The notes: generated by a model not told the origin, from the letters alone. A stretch of 33,003 nucleotides of DNA from an uncultured Bulleidia sp. (GCA_934757945.1 CAKVLT010000015.1:1-33003), one strand, 5' to 3'. Counted from the stretch's first letter, positions 14,727 to 23,446 are shown. A program made the numbers and translations.

Positions 14727-16076
14727 TTACATAAGTGTATGTAATCTTCTGAAAGTGGATTTTAAGCAAATCAGGCTGAATACGGAAGTGACTACTTCAC
14801 TGATGACAAATGCCCACCATGTGGCCTGTAATCCAAATACTTTGGAGAGGATATAAGCGCATGGAATAATCAGAATCATCTGTCTTAATAAGGAAAGAAA
14901 CAATGACTGTTTACTGCCATCCAGTGCCTGTAACATACCACATATCTGTACGTTAATGCCTCCCAGAACAAAGGAGATAGCACATATTCTCAAGGTAGGA
15001 ATACCTATTTCCAGCATGGTGCTGTCCGCATTGAATAAACCTAACAATGCAGAAGGAACAGATTCAAACAAGATAGTTCCTGCAAACATGATAATGCAGG
15101 TGTAAATCAATGTGAGCTTAATACATTCTTTAATACGTGAAATATTTTTTGCACCGTAGTTGAAACTGATGATGGCAATAATGGCATTGGAAATACCGTT
15201 GGTAGCCATGAACATGAACTGCTGCAATTTGAAGAAGATACTGTAAACAGAAACTGCTGTAGTAGAATAGCTGGCAAGTATCTTGTTAATAAATACCGTA
15301 CTTATGGAGAGAATGGAATTCATGGCCATAGCAGGGATTGCAATGGCATACATTTCTTTAAATAAGTGAAAGTCAGGTTTGAAATCCTCTTTGTGTACCT
15401 GAATATCTTTGACGTGATGTTTTGTAAGATAAATTCCTAAAGACATCCCCAGCATTTGTCCGATGACTGTAGCAATGGCTGCACCTGTAATTCCCATTGC
15501 AGGAAAGCCACATAAACCAAAGATAAGAATTGGATCCAGAATAATATTGGTTAAAGCACCGGCAGATTGCATAATCATGTTATAGATGGCATTTCCTGTT
15601 GCCTGCATGACTCTTTCATAGGCAATTTCTATATGTACTCCAAAACTGAATATTGTAACAATCTGCATGTATTTCACACCCTGATTGATAATTTCTGTAT
15701 CTGAAGAGAACAGAGATAAAAACCATCTGGAACAGAATAAACCGAATATCAGGAACAATGCAGAGTGGAAAACAGCCATCATCATTCCGTGTGCCAGTAC
15801 TTTTTCTGCTTTCTTGACATCCTGTTGTCCCAAACTTCTTGCAAGAAGTGCCTGAATACTCAAGGCGGAACCGATAGAGATAGCAATTAATATCATCTGT
15901 ATGGGATAACACAAAGATACAGCATCCAGTGCAGTTCTTGAGTATCTTGCTACAAACATACTGTCTACTATATTGTAGAGAGCCTGAATTACCATGGATA
16001 CGATGATTGGAAGACTCATGGTAGTGATGAGCTTCTTCATCGGCATGGTATACATTTTATTGTTTTCTAAAGACAT
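14727..16076 (-). CDS. MATE family multidrug/cation antiporter
   Basis: 449 aa from ATG 16076 (MSLENNKMYTM), preferred over 16130 because GGAGG on the minus strand precedes it by 11 bases. Twelve predicted membrane helices in two homologous halves; typical MATE start MPMKKLITTMSLPIIVSMVIQALYNIVDSMFVARYS and the repeat QSAGALTNIILDPILIFG. Members exchange Na+ or H+ for drugs, flavins or peptides across the inner membrane; the substrate cannot be read from sequence. Single gene with its own promoter that carries a palindrome between -35 and -10, suggesting a dedicated repressor. Confidence 0.94.
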   Translation of the reverse strand: MSLENNKMYTMPMKKLITTMSLPIIVSMVIQALYNIVDSMFVARYSRTALDAVSLCYPIQMILIAISIGSALSIQALLARSLGQQDVKKAEKVLAHGMMMAVFHSALFLIFGLFCSRWFLSLFSSDTEIINQGVKYMQIVTIFSFGVHIEIAYERVMQATGNAIYNMIMQSAGALTNIILDPILIFGLCGFPAMGITGAAIATVIGQMLGMSLGIYLTKHHVKDIQVHKEDFKPDFHLFKEMYAIAIPAMAMNSILSISTVFINKILASYSTTAVSVYSIFFKLQQFMFMATNGISNAIIAIISFNYGAKNISRIKECIKLTLIYTCIIMFAGTILFESVPSALLGLFNADSTMLEIGIPTLRICAISFVLGGINVQICGMLQALDGSKQSLFLSLLRQMILIIPCAYILSKVFGLQATWWAFVISEVVTSVFSLICLKSTFRRLHTLM

Positions 16077-16103
16077 AACTATATTCACCTCCAAAATTAA
16101 AGA

Positions 16104-16136
16104 CACTTTGAGGGTTCTTATGGTTATCACAAAGTG
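16104..16136. promoter_or_regulatory. CACTTTG/CAAAGTG inverted repeat in the MATE leader
   Basis: CACTTTG (16104-16110) and CAAAGTG (16130-16136) are perfect inverted copies 19 bases apart. A third CACTTTG is at 16206-16212 on the other side of the promoter. Could be an operator set or an mRNA hairpin in the MATE 5' leader. Confidence 0.4.
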
Positions 16137-16158
16137 GGAAACTTACGTTCAGGAAGTG

Positions 16159-16187
16159 ATTTAATCAAAAAGTATGATTAAAGTCAA
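16159..16187 (-). promoter_or_regulatory. MATE promoter with embedded palindrome
   Basis: Minus strand TTGACT (16182-16187), 17-base spacer, TTAAAT (16159-16164). TTTAATCA (16160-16167) and TGATTAAA (16175-16182) form a perfect 8-bp inverted repeat with 7-base spacing filling the region between the hexamers, a good position for a MarR- or TetR-type repressor. Confidence 0.6.
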
Positions 16188-16270
16188 ATGAAATTATGAA
16201 AAACTCACTTTGTTGTGCTAACATATCCGAGGAAAGCTATACAGAACTTTCACATTAAGAGGGAGAAACT

Positions 16271-16615
16271 ATGTTAAAGAAAAGTATTGCAGCAATCTCT
16301 GTGATTGCACTATTGGCCGGTTGTTCAGGTAACAAAGCCGCAACAACTGCTACTGCAACACCTGAAGCTACAGCAGAAGCAGAAAAAACAATGGCTTATT
16401 TTGAAGCTACATACACAGGGGATACAGCACCAGGAACAGTAATTGATCAGGACTCTCCATTTACTATTACAGAGTATTATCAGGACGGTTCCTCTAAAGA
16501 ATTTGAAGACGGATATGAAATCCTTAAGGGATGTACTTTAGAAGAAGGAAAGTCTGGAAGAGTAGATGTTCGTTACAATTCCAAGATTGCGACTTTCTAT
16601 GTAGAATGTAAGTAA
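16271..16615 (+). CDS. Small lipoprotein
   Basis: 114 aa. Signal peptide MLKKSIAAISVIALLAGC with lipobox LAGC (15-18), so Cys18 should be lipidated and the protein anchored outside the membrane. An Ala/Thr linker (19-40) leads to an about 70-residue domain (YFEATYTGDTAPGTVI, then ITEYYQDGSSKEFEDGYEI, and a final RVDVRYNSKIATFYVECK) that reads like a small beta-sandwich. Family not recognised. GAGGGAG precedes the ATG and a strong terminator follows. Divergent from the MATE gene, with which it may share control. Confidence 0.85.
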   Translation: MLKKSIAAISVIALLAGCSGNKAATTATATPEATAEAEKTMAYFEATYTGDTAPGTVIDQDSPFTITEYYQDGSSKEFEDGYEILKGCTLEEGKSGRVDVRYNSKIATFYVECK

Positions 16616-16644
16616 AAAATAGGGGCAACCCTATTTTTTATTTT
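16614..16644 (+). terminator. Intrinsic terminator of the lipoprotein gene
   Basis: AAAAAATAGGG (16614-16624), tetraloop GCAA (16625-16628), CCCTATTTTTT (16629-16639), then more T. Confidence 0.9.
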
Positions 16645-16658
16645 GGGTGTAATAGGGG

Positions 16659-16687
16659 TTGCAGAAATTGTTAGAGACTGATACTAT
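16659..16687 (+). promoter_or_regulatory. carAB promoter with overlapping palindrome
   Basis: TTGCAG (16659-16664), 17-base spacer, TACTAT (16682-16687); start predicted near 16694. GACTGATA (16676-16683) and TATCAGTC (16687-16694) form a perfect 8-bp inverted repeat spanning the -10, a possible operator. Confidence 0.65.
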
Positions 16688-16713
16688 ATCAGTCGGAAAG
16701 AAGGAGGACGGCA

Positions 16714-16794
16714 ATGAAGATTTGTATCTCAACTACATTTCACAACTATGTTCATTACGTTCCTTTTGCTTTTACATTTCTATTTTCTATTTGA
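16714..16794 (+). CDS. carAB leader peptide (26 codons)
   Basis: AAGGAGG (16701-16707) stands 6 bases before ATG 16714, an excellent ribosome site for an ORF this short. The frame (MKICISTTFHNYVHYV, then PFAFTFLFSI) ends at TGA 16792-16794. From 16761 to 16792, 21 of 32 bases are T. The stop codon shares bases with the 5' arm of the terminator hairpin that follows (16793), so a ribosome at the end of the leader would prevent the hairpin from forming. This is the layout of the E. coli pyrBI leader. The peptide itself probably has no function. Confidence 0.75.
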   Translation: MKICISTTFHNYVHYVPFAFTFLFSI

Positions 16795-16825
16795 CAGTTC
16801 TTATTTGCTGAACTGTCTTTTTTTT
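16793..16825 (+). terminator. Attenuator terminator upstream of carA
   Basis: GACAGTTC (16793-16800), 9-base loop, GAACTGTC (16810-16817), eight T (16818-16825). It sits 20 bases before the carA start, inside the transcript, so it must be regulated for carA to be expressed. Confidence 0.92.
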
Positions 16826-16844
16826 GACAAGGAGGAAGAAGCAT

Positions 16845-17924
16845 ATGAAAAGGTATCTCGTTTTAGAAGATGGCTCTTACTATCAGGGCGAGGCATTAGG
16901 CAGCAATTGTTACAGTACAGGTGAATTGGTATTCAATACTTCCATGACCGGTTATCAGGAAATCTTTACCGATAACTCTTACTGTGGTCAGATTGTTATG
17001 CTGACATATCCATTGATTGGAAACTATGGAATCAACAGAGATGATAATGAAAGTCTCGTTCCAGCAGTGTTTGGATTTGTTATGAGAGACTACTGTCCTT
17101 TCCCAAGTAATTTCAGAGAAGAAATGCCACTGGACGAATATATGAAGGATAAGAAAGTTCCTGGTATTTATGGTATTGATACCAGAGCTGTTACAAAGAA
17201 GATCCGTTCCATGGGTACACTGAAAGCTTCTTTCTGTGACAGTGAAGAAGAAATTCCTGCTCTGGTCGCAAAACTGAAGGCCGACAGTTTCTTACATGAT
17301 CAGGTGAAAAGAGTATCCACCCGTTCCATGTATCCAATTCCTGGAAGAGGAAAGAAAGTAGTCATGATGGATTTTGGTGTTAAGTTATCTATTCAAAGAG
17401 AGCTTACAAAACGTAACTGCGATCTGGTAGTCGTACCTTACAATACAAGCTTTGAAGAAATCATGAGTTTCCATCCGGATGGAGTTATGCTGAGTAATGG
17501 ACCTGGAGATCCTGAAGATCTGCCTGAGGTAATCGAGACAATTAAAAAACTCATTCCACATACTGTGGTGTTCGGTATCTGTCTTGGATGCCAGCTGATT
17601 GCTCTTTCTCAGGGAGCTAAGACATACAAACTGAAGTTTGGTCATCGTGGAGGTAATCATCCTGTTGTAAATCTTGAAACTGGAAAAATAGAAATTACTT
17701 CTCAGAATCATGGATTTGCTGTAGATGTGGAAAGTCTTGCAGGCACAGATCTTGTGATGTCTCACCGTGCATTAAATGATGGAAGCTGTGAAGGCGTTAA
17801 GCATACAAAGTATCCATGCTTTGCAGTACAGTACCATCCTGAAGCCAATGCCGGACCACAGGACAGTACCTATTTGTTTGATAAATTTATTGAAATGATG
17901 GATAAGGAGAATGAACATGCCTAG
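16845..17924 (+). CDS. carA: Carbamoyl phosphate synthase small (glutaminase) subunit
   Basis: Releases ammonia from glutamine and channels it to CarB. 359 aa from ATG 16845 with AAGGAGG before it; in-frame codons above fall in the terminator. N-terminal CPSase_sm domain (1-150), class I glutamine amidotransferase domain (170-359) with catalytic Cys246 in GICLGCQLIAL and His331/Glu333 in QYHPEAN. Residue 249 is Cys where GICLGHQ is the usual form. Only one carAB is seen, so it presumably serves both pyrimidine and arginine synthesis; the leader suggests pyrimidine-nucleotide control. Overlaps carB by 8 bases. Confidence 0.97.
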   Translation: MKRYLVLEDGSYYQGEALGSNCYSTGELVFNTSMTGYQEIFTDNSYCGQIVMLTYPLIGNYGINRDDNESLVPAVFGFVMRDYCPFPSNFREEMPLDEYMKDKKVPGIYGIDTRAVTKKIRSMGTLKASFCDSEEEIPALVAKLKADSFLHDQVKRVSTRSMYPIPGRGKKVVMMDFGVKLSIQRELTKRNCDLVVVPYNTSFEEIMSFHPDGVMLSNGPGDPEDLPEVIETIKKLIPHTVVFGICLGCQLIALSQGAKTYKLKFGHRGGNHPVVNLETGKIEITSQNHGFAVDVESLAGTDLVMSHRALNDGSCEGVKHTKYPCFAVQYHPEANAGPQDSTYLFDKFIEMMDKENEHA

Positions 17925-20900
17925 ACGTACAGATATTCATAAGATCATGGTTATTGGCAGCGGACCTATCGTTATTGGTCAGGCTGCGGAATTTGACTAT
18001 GCAGGATCTCAGGCCTGCACTTCTTTAAGAGAAGAAGGATATGAAGTTATCCTGATCAACTCTAATCCTGCCACAATTATGACAGACTCCACTATCGCTG
18101 ACAAAGTCTACATTGAACCGCTAACTGTAGAATTTGCAAAACGTGTCATCTTCAAAGAAAGACCGGATGCTATCTTAGGTTCTCTTGGCGGACAGACTGG
18201 TCTTAACCTTGTTGTGGATCTTTATAAAGACGGTATTCTGGATGACTTTGGTGTGGAAATTCTTGGTACAGATATCAATGCCATTAATAAAGCTGAAGAC
18301 AGAGATCTTTTCAGATCTTTGATGAACGAACTGCATGAACCAGTTCCTGAAAGTGCAATTGTACATACAGTAGAACAGGCAATTGCCTTTGCTCAAAGCG
18401 AAGGGTATCCGTTAGTTGTACGTCCTGCCTATACTTTAGGTGGTACAGGTGGCGGTTTTGCACACAATGAAGAAGAATTAAGGCATATTACAGAAACAGG
18501 TTTAAAGATGTCTCCTGTACATCAGTGTCTGATTGAGCAGTCTATCGCAGGCTATAAGGAAATCGAATACGAAGTTATGAGAGACAGAAACGATAATGCC
18601 ATCGTTATCTGTAATATGGAAAACGTAGACCCTGTAGGCATTCATACAGGTGACAGTATTGTTGTGGCACCTGTACAGACTCTGACAGACAGAGAAAATC
18701 AGATGTTAAGAAATGCTTCCCTGAAGATTATCAGAGCTTTGGGTATCTGTGGTGGATGTAACGTACAGCTTGCCCTGGATCCTCATAGTTTCAGATACTA
18801 CGTAATTGAAGTGAATCCACGTGTATCCAGATCTTCTGCACTTGCTTCCAAGGCAACTGGCTATCCTATTGCCTCTATCAGTGCAAAACTGGCAGCCGGT
18901 TTAACTCTGGATGAAATTAAAAATCCTATTACAGGCACAAGTTATGCATGTTTTGAACCTGCATTAGACTATATCGTTACCAAGTTTCCAAGACTTCCAT
19001 TTGATAAGTTCCCTAATGCTGACAGACAATTAGGAACACAGATGAAAGCAACCGGTGAAGTGATGTCTATTGGCAGAACTTTTGAAGAATCTTTCTTAAA
19101 ATCTGTAAGATCTCTGGAAGTAAAAGTAGATCATCTTGAAAAAGAGGAATTCAAATCATATTCCAAAGAAGAACTGTATAAGAAGATTAAGGGAAGAGAT
19201 GATGAAAGAATCTTTGCCATTGCTCAATGGTTACGTAACGGATATTCCATGGAAGAAATTCAGAAACTGACAAATATCGATTATTTCTTCCTGAATCATA
19301 TCCAGAGAATTCTTGATCTGGAAGCAGAAATGAAGGCACACCCACAGGATGCTGAAGTACTCTACAGATTAAAGAGAAACGGTTTCTCCGATAAGTACAT
19401 TGCAAGAAACTGGAATATGAAAGAATTTGATCTGTATCAGATGGAACAGAAAGAACATATTGTTCCTGTATACAAGATGGTAGATACATGTGCCGGTGAA
19501 TTTACTTCTTTAACACCATACTTCTATTCCACGTATGAAATGGAAAATGAATCCATCAGATCTGACAGAAAGAAAGTTATCGTACTTGGCTCTGGTCCTA
19601 TTCGTATCGGACAGGGTGTGGAATTTGACTATACAACCGTACATACAGTTCAGACATTAAAAGAATGCGGTTATGAAGCTATTATCATTAATAATAACCC
19701 TGAAACAGTATCTACAGACTTCTCTATTTCCGATAAGCTTTACTTTGAACCATTAACTGTAGAAGACGTTATGCATGTTGTAGATCTTGAACAGCCTGAA
19801 GGTGTCATTGTTCAGTTCGGCGGACAGACGGCAATCAACCTTGCAGCAGGACTGGTAGAACATGGTGTTAAGATTTTAGGTACTTCTCTGGAAGGTATCA
19901 ATAAAGCAGAAGACAGACATGAATTTGAAAACATGCTTAATGTATTAGGTATTCCTCAGCCTGAAGGTGAAACTGCAGTCACAGTAGAAAGAGCTTTGGA
20001 AATTGCCAACAAGATTACGTATCCTGTACTTGTAAGACCAAGTTATGTTCTTGGTGGAAGAGCAATGGAAATCGTGCATAACGATGAAGAGCTCAAAGTG
20101 TACATGGCTACTGCCGTAAAAGAAATCTCTCACGATTCTCCAATCCTTGTAGACAGATATGTGTTAGGTAAGGAGCTGGAAATCGATGCTATTGCTGATG
20201 GAGAAAATGTTTTCATTCCTGGTGTAATGGAACATATTGAAAGAGCTGGTATTCATTCTGGCGACTCTATCTCCGTATATCCTACGCAGACTATTTCTCA
20301 GCAGGTGAAGGATACTATCATTGACTATGCTATCCGTATCGGAAAAGGATTCCAGTTTGTAGGTTTATATAACATTCAGTTCATCGTAGACAAAAATGAT
20401 AAGGTCTATGTTCTCGAAGTAAACCCTAGATCCTCAAGAACTGTACCATTCTTATCAAAAATTACCGGAGTGGGGATGTGTAATATCGCAACAAGGTGTA
20501 TACTAGGTGAATCTCTGGCAGCACAGAACATCGTTCCTGGATATATGCCAGAGGATACTTCACATGTATATGTGAAGGCACCGGTCTTCTCATTTGCAAA
20601 ACTGAGATCTGTAGATACAGTATTAGGACCGGAAATGAAATCCACAGGTGAAGCTCTTGGTTGCGATGACTCTTTAGAAAAAGCACTCTATAAAGCACTC
20701 ATTGCCAGTGGGGTCAAAATTCCTCAATACGGAACTGTGTTATTAACTGTTGCGGATGAAGACAAAAAGGACATTCTGGATCTTGCCAGAAGATTCTACC
20801 GTATAGGTTATGGCCTGTACGCTACGGCAGGTACAGCAGACTTCTTGAATGAAAACGGACTGTATGTTCATAAGACAAAGAAGATTTCTGAAAATGCTGA

Positions 20901-21123
20901 AGACAATGTACTGAATCTTATTCAGGAAGGTAAAGTTGCCTTCGTTATTAACACAAATCACAATCATGATCTTAAAACCAACCAGGATGGATTCCTGATC
21001 AGAAGAGTCTCTGCAGAAAACAATATTTCCTGTATGACTTCTCTGGATACAGCAAATGCACTGTTAAAAGTGCTGGAATCCAGAAGCTTCTCTGTCTCTA
21101 CAATGAAGGATATTGATAACTAA
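17917..21123 (+). CDS. carB: Carbamoyl phosphate synthase large subunit
   Basis: Makes carbamoyl phosphate from bicarbonate, ammonia and two ATP. 1068 aa from ATG 17917 (AAGGAG 7 bases upstream; an ATG two codons earlier is too close to it). Two homologous ATP-grasp halves: IMVIGSGPIVIGQAAEFDY at the start and VIVLGSGPIRIGQGVEFDY near residue 550, with GGTGGGFAHN in the first half and VLGGRAMEIVHN in the second. The last ~130 residues form the MGS-like allosteric domain where UMP/IMP/ornithine act in other species. The oligomerisation domain (about 400-550) is intact. Full length, no defects. Confidence 0.98.
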   Translation: MPRRTDIHKIMVIGSGPIVIGQAAEFDYAGSQACTSLREEGYEVILINSNPATIMTDSTIADKVYIEPLTVEFAKRVIFKERPDAILGSLGGQTGLNLVVDLYKDGILDDFGVEILGTDINAINKAEDRDLFRSLMNELHEPVPESAIVHTVEQAIAFAQSEGYPLVVRPAYTLGGTGGGFAHNEEELRHITETGLKMSPVHQCLIEQSIAGYKEIEYEVMRDRNDNAIVICNMENVDPVGIHTGDSIVVAPVQTLTDRENQMLRNASLKIIRALGICGGCNVQLALDPHSFRYYVIEVNPRVSRSSALASKATGYPIASISAKLAAGLTLDEIKNPITGTSYACFEPALDYIVTKFPRLPFDKFPNADRQLGTQMKATGEVMSIGRTFEESFLKSVRSLEVKVDHLEKEEFKSYSKEELYKKIKGRDDERIFAIAQWLRNGYSMEEIQKLTNIDYFFLNHIQRILDLEAEMKAHPQDAEVLYRLKRNGFSDKYIARNWNMKEFDLYQMEQKEHIVPVYKMVDTCAGEFTSLTPYFYSTYEMENESIRSDRKKVIVLGSGPIRIGQGVEFDYTTVHTVQTLKECGYEAIIINNNPETVSTDFSISDKLYFEPLTVEDVMHVVDLEQPEGVIVQFGGQTAINLAAGLVEHGVKILGTSLEGINKAEDRHEFENMLNVLGIPQPEGETAVTVERALEIANKITYPVLVRPSYVLGGRAMEIVHNDEELKVYMATAVKEISHDSPILVDRYVLGKELEIDAIADGENVFIPGVMEHIERAGIHSGDSISVYPTQTISQQVKDTIIDYAIRIGKGFQFVGLYNIQFIVDKNDKVYVLEVNPRSSRTVPFLSKITGVGMCNIATRCILGESLAAQNIVPGYMPEDTSHVYVKAPVFSFAKLRSVDTVLGPEMKSTGEALGCDDSLEKALYKALIASGVKIPQYGTVLLTVADEDKKDILDLARRFYRIGYGLYATAGTADFLNENGLYVHKTKKISENAEDNVLNLIQEGKVAFVINTNHNHDLKTNQDGFLIRRVSAENNISCMTSLDTANALLKVLESRSFSVSTMKDIDN

Positions 21124-21154
21124 AAGAGAAAAAAAAGAGGATTGGGTTTAACGC

Positions 21155-22633
21155 ATGAAAAACATGATTCATGAAGAATGCGGTGTCTTTGGGATTTATG
21201 ATCCTACAGGCACAAATGATGTTGCTTCCAGTACGTATTATGGTCTGTTTGCTTTACAGCACAGAGGACAGGAGTCCTGCGGTATTGCAGTCAATGACAG
21301 AGGTGTCATTACATACCATAAAGATGTAGGTCTTGTAAGAGATGTCTTTACCAAAGAGGAATTAGAAAAACTTGGTAAAGGACAGATTGCCATAGGACAT
21401 ACACGTTACTCTACATTTGGTACGGTAAACCGTACTAATGCACAACCGCTGGTTGTACGACATGTAAAAGGACAACTTGCGTTAGCACATAATGGAAATC
21501 TGACGAATGCACCGGAATTGCGAGAAAAACTGGAATTGCAGGGAGCTATTTTCCATACTACAAATGATTCAGAAATCATTGCGTACGAACTCATACAGGA
21601 AAGACTGCATACAAATTCTATTGAAGAAGCAGTCGAAAATGTCATGGATATACTGGAAGGTGCCTATTCCCTTGTTATTATGTCTCCGGAAAAACTTATA
21701 GCCGCAAGAGATATGACAGGCTTCAGACCTTTGATTATGGGAAAAATGCCTTCAGGTGAAATCATCTTTACTTCAGAGACATGTGCTCTGGATGCTTTGG
21801 GTGCAACATATGTAAAAGATCTGGATGCAGGTGAAATTGTAGTGGTAGATAAACATGGTATAAGATCTGTCACAAGTCATGTACAGCCTTCAAAACATAT
21901 GTGTGTCTTTGAATATGTATATTTTGCAAGACCTGACTCTGTTCTTGAAGGTGTAGGTGTTCATGAAGCACGTATTCAGGCAGGTAAATTACTTGCAAAA
22001 GAACATCCTGTTGATGCAGATGTAGTCATTGGTGTTCCAGATTCCGGTTTGGATGCTGCAGTGGGATTCTCCATGGAAAGCGGTATTCCCTATGAAACCG
22101 GATTTGCCAAAAATAAATACATTGCCAGAACTTTCATCCAGCCAACACAAGGGCAAAGAGAAAATGCTGTCAGAATGAAGCTGAACGTCATTTCCTCTGT
22201 AGTAAAGGATAAGAAAGTGGTTATGGTAGACGACTCAATTGTGCGTGGTACTACCAGTGCAAGAATTGTTGCCTTGCTGAAAGAAGCAGGTGCTAAAGAA
22301 GTACATGTACGTATTACTGCTCCTCCATTTATCAGTCCATGTTACTACGGAACAGATATCGATTCAAAAAAGAATCTGATTGCCTGCAAGTATACCGTGG
22401 AAGAAACCGCAAAAAAGATTGGAGCTGATTCTTTGGGCTATTTATCTGTAGAAGGTGTAAAAGCCATGGCAGCCAATCCTAAGTGTGATTTCTGTGTAGG
22501 CTGTTTTACAGAACACTATCCTGCACCAACCCCATCTATCACTGAAAAATCTCAGTTTGAAAAGAAAATCAACGTCACTGAAGAAGAAACCGATACTCGT
22601 GAAAGAGTACATGGTGACGCCAAAGAATTCTAA
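21155..22633 (+). CDS. purF: Amidophosphoribosyltransferase (glutamine PRPP amidotransferase)
   Basis: First step of purine synthesis. 492 aa. Cys9 in HEECGVFGIYD is the catalytic nucleophile and should become residue 1 after removal of an 8-residue propeptide, as in the Bacillus-type enzyme. PRPP-binding loop VVMVDDSIVRGTTSARIV; 4Fe-4S ligands by family position are Cys250, Cys396, Cys444 and Cys447 (KCDFCVGC). It starts 31 bases after carB with no visible terminator or promoter between, so it is probably cotranscribed with carAB. Finding purF with carAB rather than in a pur cluster is unusual. Confidence 0.97.
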   Translation: MKNMIHEECGVFGIYDPTGTNDVASSTYYGLFALQHRGQESCGIAVNDRGVITYHKDVGLVRDVFTKEELEKLGKGQIAIGHTRYSTFGTVNRTNAQPLVVRHVKGQLALAHNGNLTNAPELREKLELQGAIFHTTNDSEIIAYELIQERLHTNSIEEAVENVMDILEGAYSLVIMSPEKLIAARDMTGFRPLIMGKMPSGEIIFTSETCALDALGATYVKDLDAGEIVVVDKHGIRSVTSHVQPSKHMCVFEYVYFARPDSVLEGVGVHEARIQAGKLLAKEHPVDADVVIGVPDSGLDAAVGFSMESGIPYETGFAKNKYIARTFIQPTQGQRENAVRMKLNVISSVVKDKKVVMVDDSIVRGTTSARIVALLKEAGAKEVHVRITAPPFISPCYYGTDIDSKKNLIACKYTVEETAKKIGADSLGYLSVEGVKAMAANPKCDFCVGCFTEHYPAPTPSITEKSQFEKKINVTEEETDTRERVHGDAKEF

Positions 22634-22644
22634 GAATGTATATG

Positions 22645-22688
22645 AAAAGATGTCTTTGTGACTGATGACAGTCATTCAGACATCTTTT
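22645..22688. terminator. Bidirectional terminator between purF and the LytTR gene
   Basis: AAAAGATGTCT (22645-22655) pairs with AGACATCTTTT (22678-22688), and TGACTG/CAGTCA forms an inner stem (22659-22664 with 22669-22674). T-tracts or A-tracts on both sides suit both convergent genes. Confidence 0.85.
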
Positions 22689-22693
22689 CTTTA

Positions 22694-23416
22694 TCAGTGA
22701 AGAAGAAACAGATACTTGCGATAGACTTTGAAAAAATCTTCTTTTTTAGATCTGCTGATATTCAGAATATGTTTATTTGACAAACATATGGAGGAAGGAG
22801 TGACAGCACGTATATGCATCATATTGACAATGGTAGATTTAGAAACAAAGGTAAAGTATTGTGAAGGCATGCTTTTATAAAAATCATTCAGAGTTTTTCT
22901 TTCTTCCAGAATGGTATTATCCACCAGATGCAAAGAAATTTTATTTTTATATGTGTCTATATAGAGAATTTCTTCATAAGGCACAGATATGACTTTTGAA
23001 TTCGTTACAGATACATAGGATGGTTTTTGGAGGCGTATGAGGTGTATATAGTACAGATATTTGGTTATGGCTGCCTGTAAATCTTTTTCCAGGTGATTGT
23101 AACATATAAAGAAGACAATATTTTTTGCATAAGCTTCAAATATCCTGTCTTCATTTTTACTGACAATTATAATACTTGTAAAAGGAGATATAGAATTCAT
23201 GTCATCAATGACAGTATCAATACAAGATAAAAGCGTATCTTCAAAAATAAAGCAGATGTCTGGAATTCTAGATGGATGAAAGGTGAGAGGGAAAGAAATC
23301 TCCGTCATATTTTCAAGCAGTAAAAATGGTGGAGAAGTGATAGAAGACAGATAGTTTTGAATTCTTGCAGAATCACCTTCAGAATTTACTCCCATAATGG
23401 AATAAGAAATACTCAT
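22694..23416 (-). CDS. LytTR-type regulator with a pseudo-receiver N-terminus
   Basis: 240 aa. Residues about 135-240 are a LytTR DNA-binding domain (SVPYEEILYIDTYKNKISLH, then TLNDFYKSMPSQYFTFVSKS and the TIVNMMHIRAV strand). Residues 1-125 have receiver-like alternation, but the place of the phospho-accepting Asp reads PDICFIFEDTLLS, so I see no DxxxP-type site. No histidine kinase is nearby. It probably responds to something other than phosphorylation. It is divergent from the ABC locus and its -35 abuts a direct repeat shared with the ABC promoter, so autoregulation and control of the ABC genes is the natural reading (inference). Confidence 0.88.
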   Translation of the reverse strand: MSISYSIMGVNSEGDSARIQNYLSSITSPPFLLLENMTEISFPLTFHPSRIPDICFIFEDTLLSCIDTVIDDMNSISPFTSIIIVSKNEDRIFEAYAKNIVFFICYNHLEKDLQAAITKYLYYIHLIRLQKPSYVSVTNSKVISVPYEEILYIDTYKNKISLHLVDNTILEERKTLNDFYKSMPSQYFTFVSKSTIVNMMHIRAVTPSSICLSNKHILNISRSKKEDFFKVYRKYLFLLH

Positions 23417-23446
23417 ACATAATCACCCATCCTTGATTTTGAGCTT

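Noticed and set aside
16695..16845. PyrR-dependent attenuator before carA
   Set aside because: I see no PyrR binding-loop-like element or antiterminator pairing; the only structure is the terminator at the end of a translated leader.
18175..18396. Minus-strand frames inside carB
   Set aside because: Short antisense shadows of a highly conserved gene, with no ribosome sites or plausible products.
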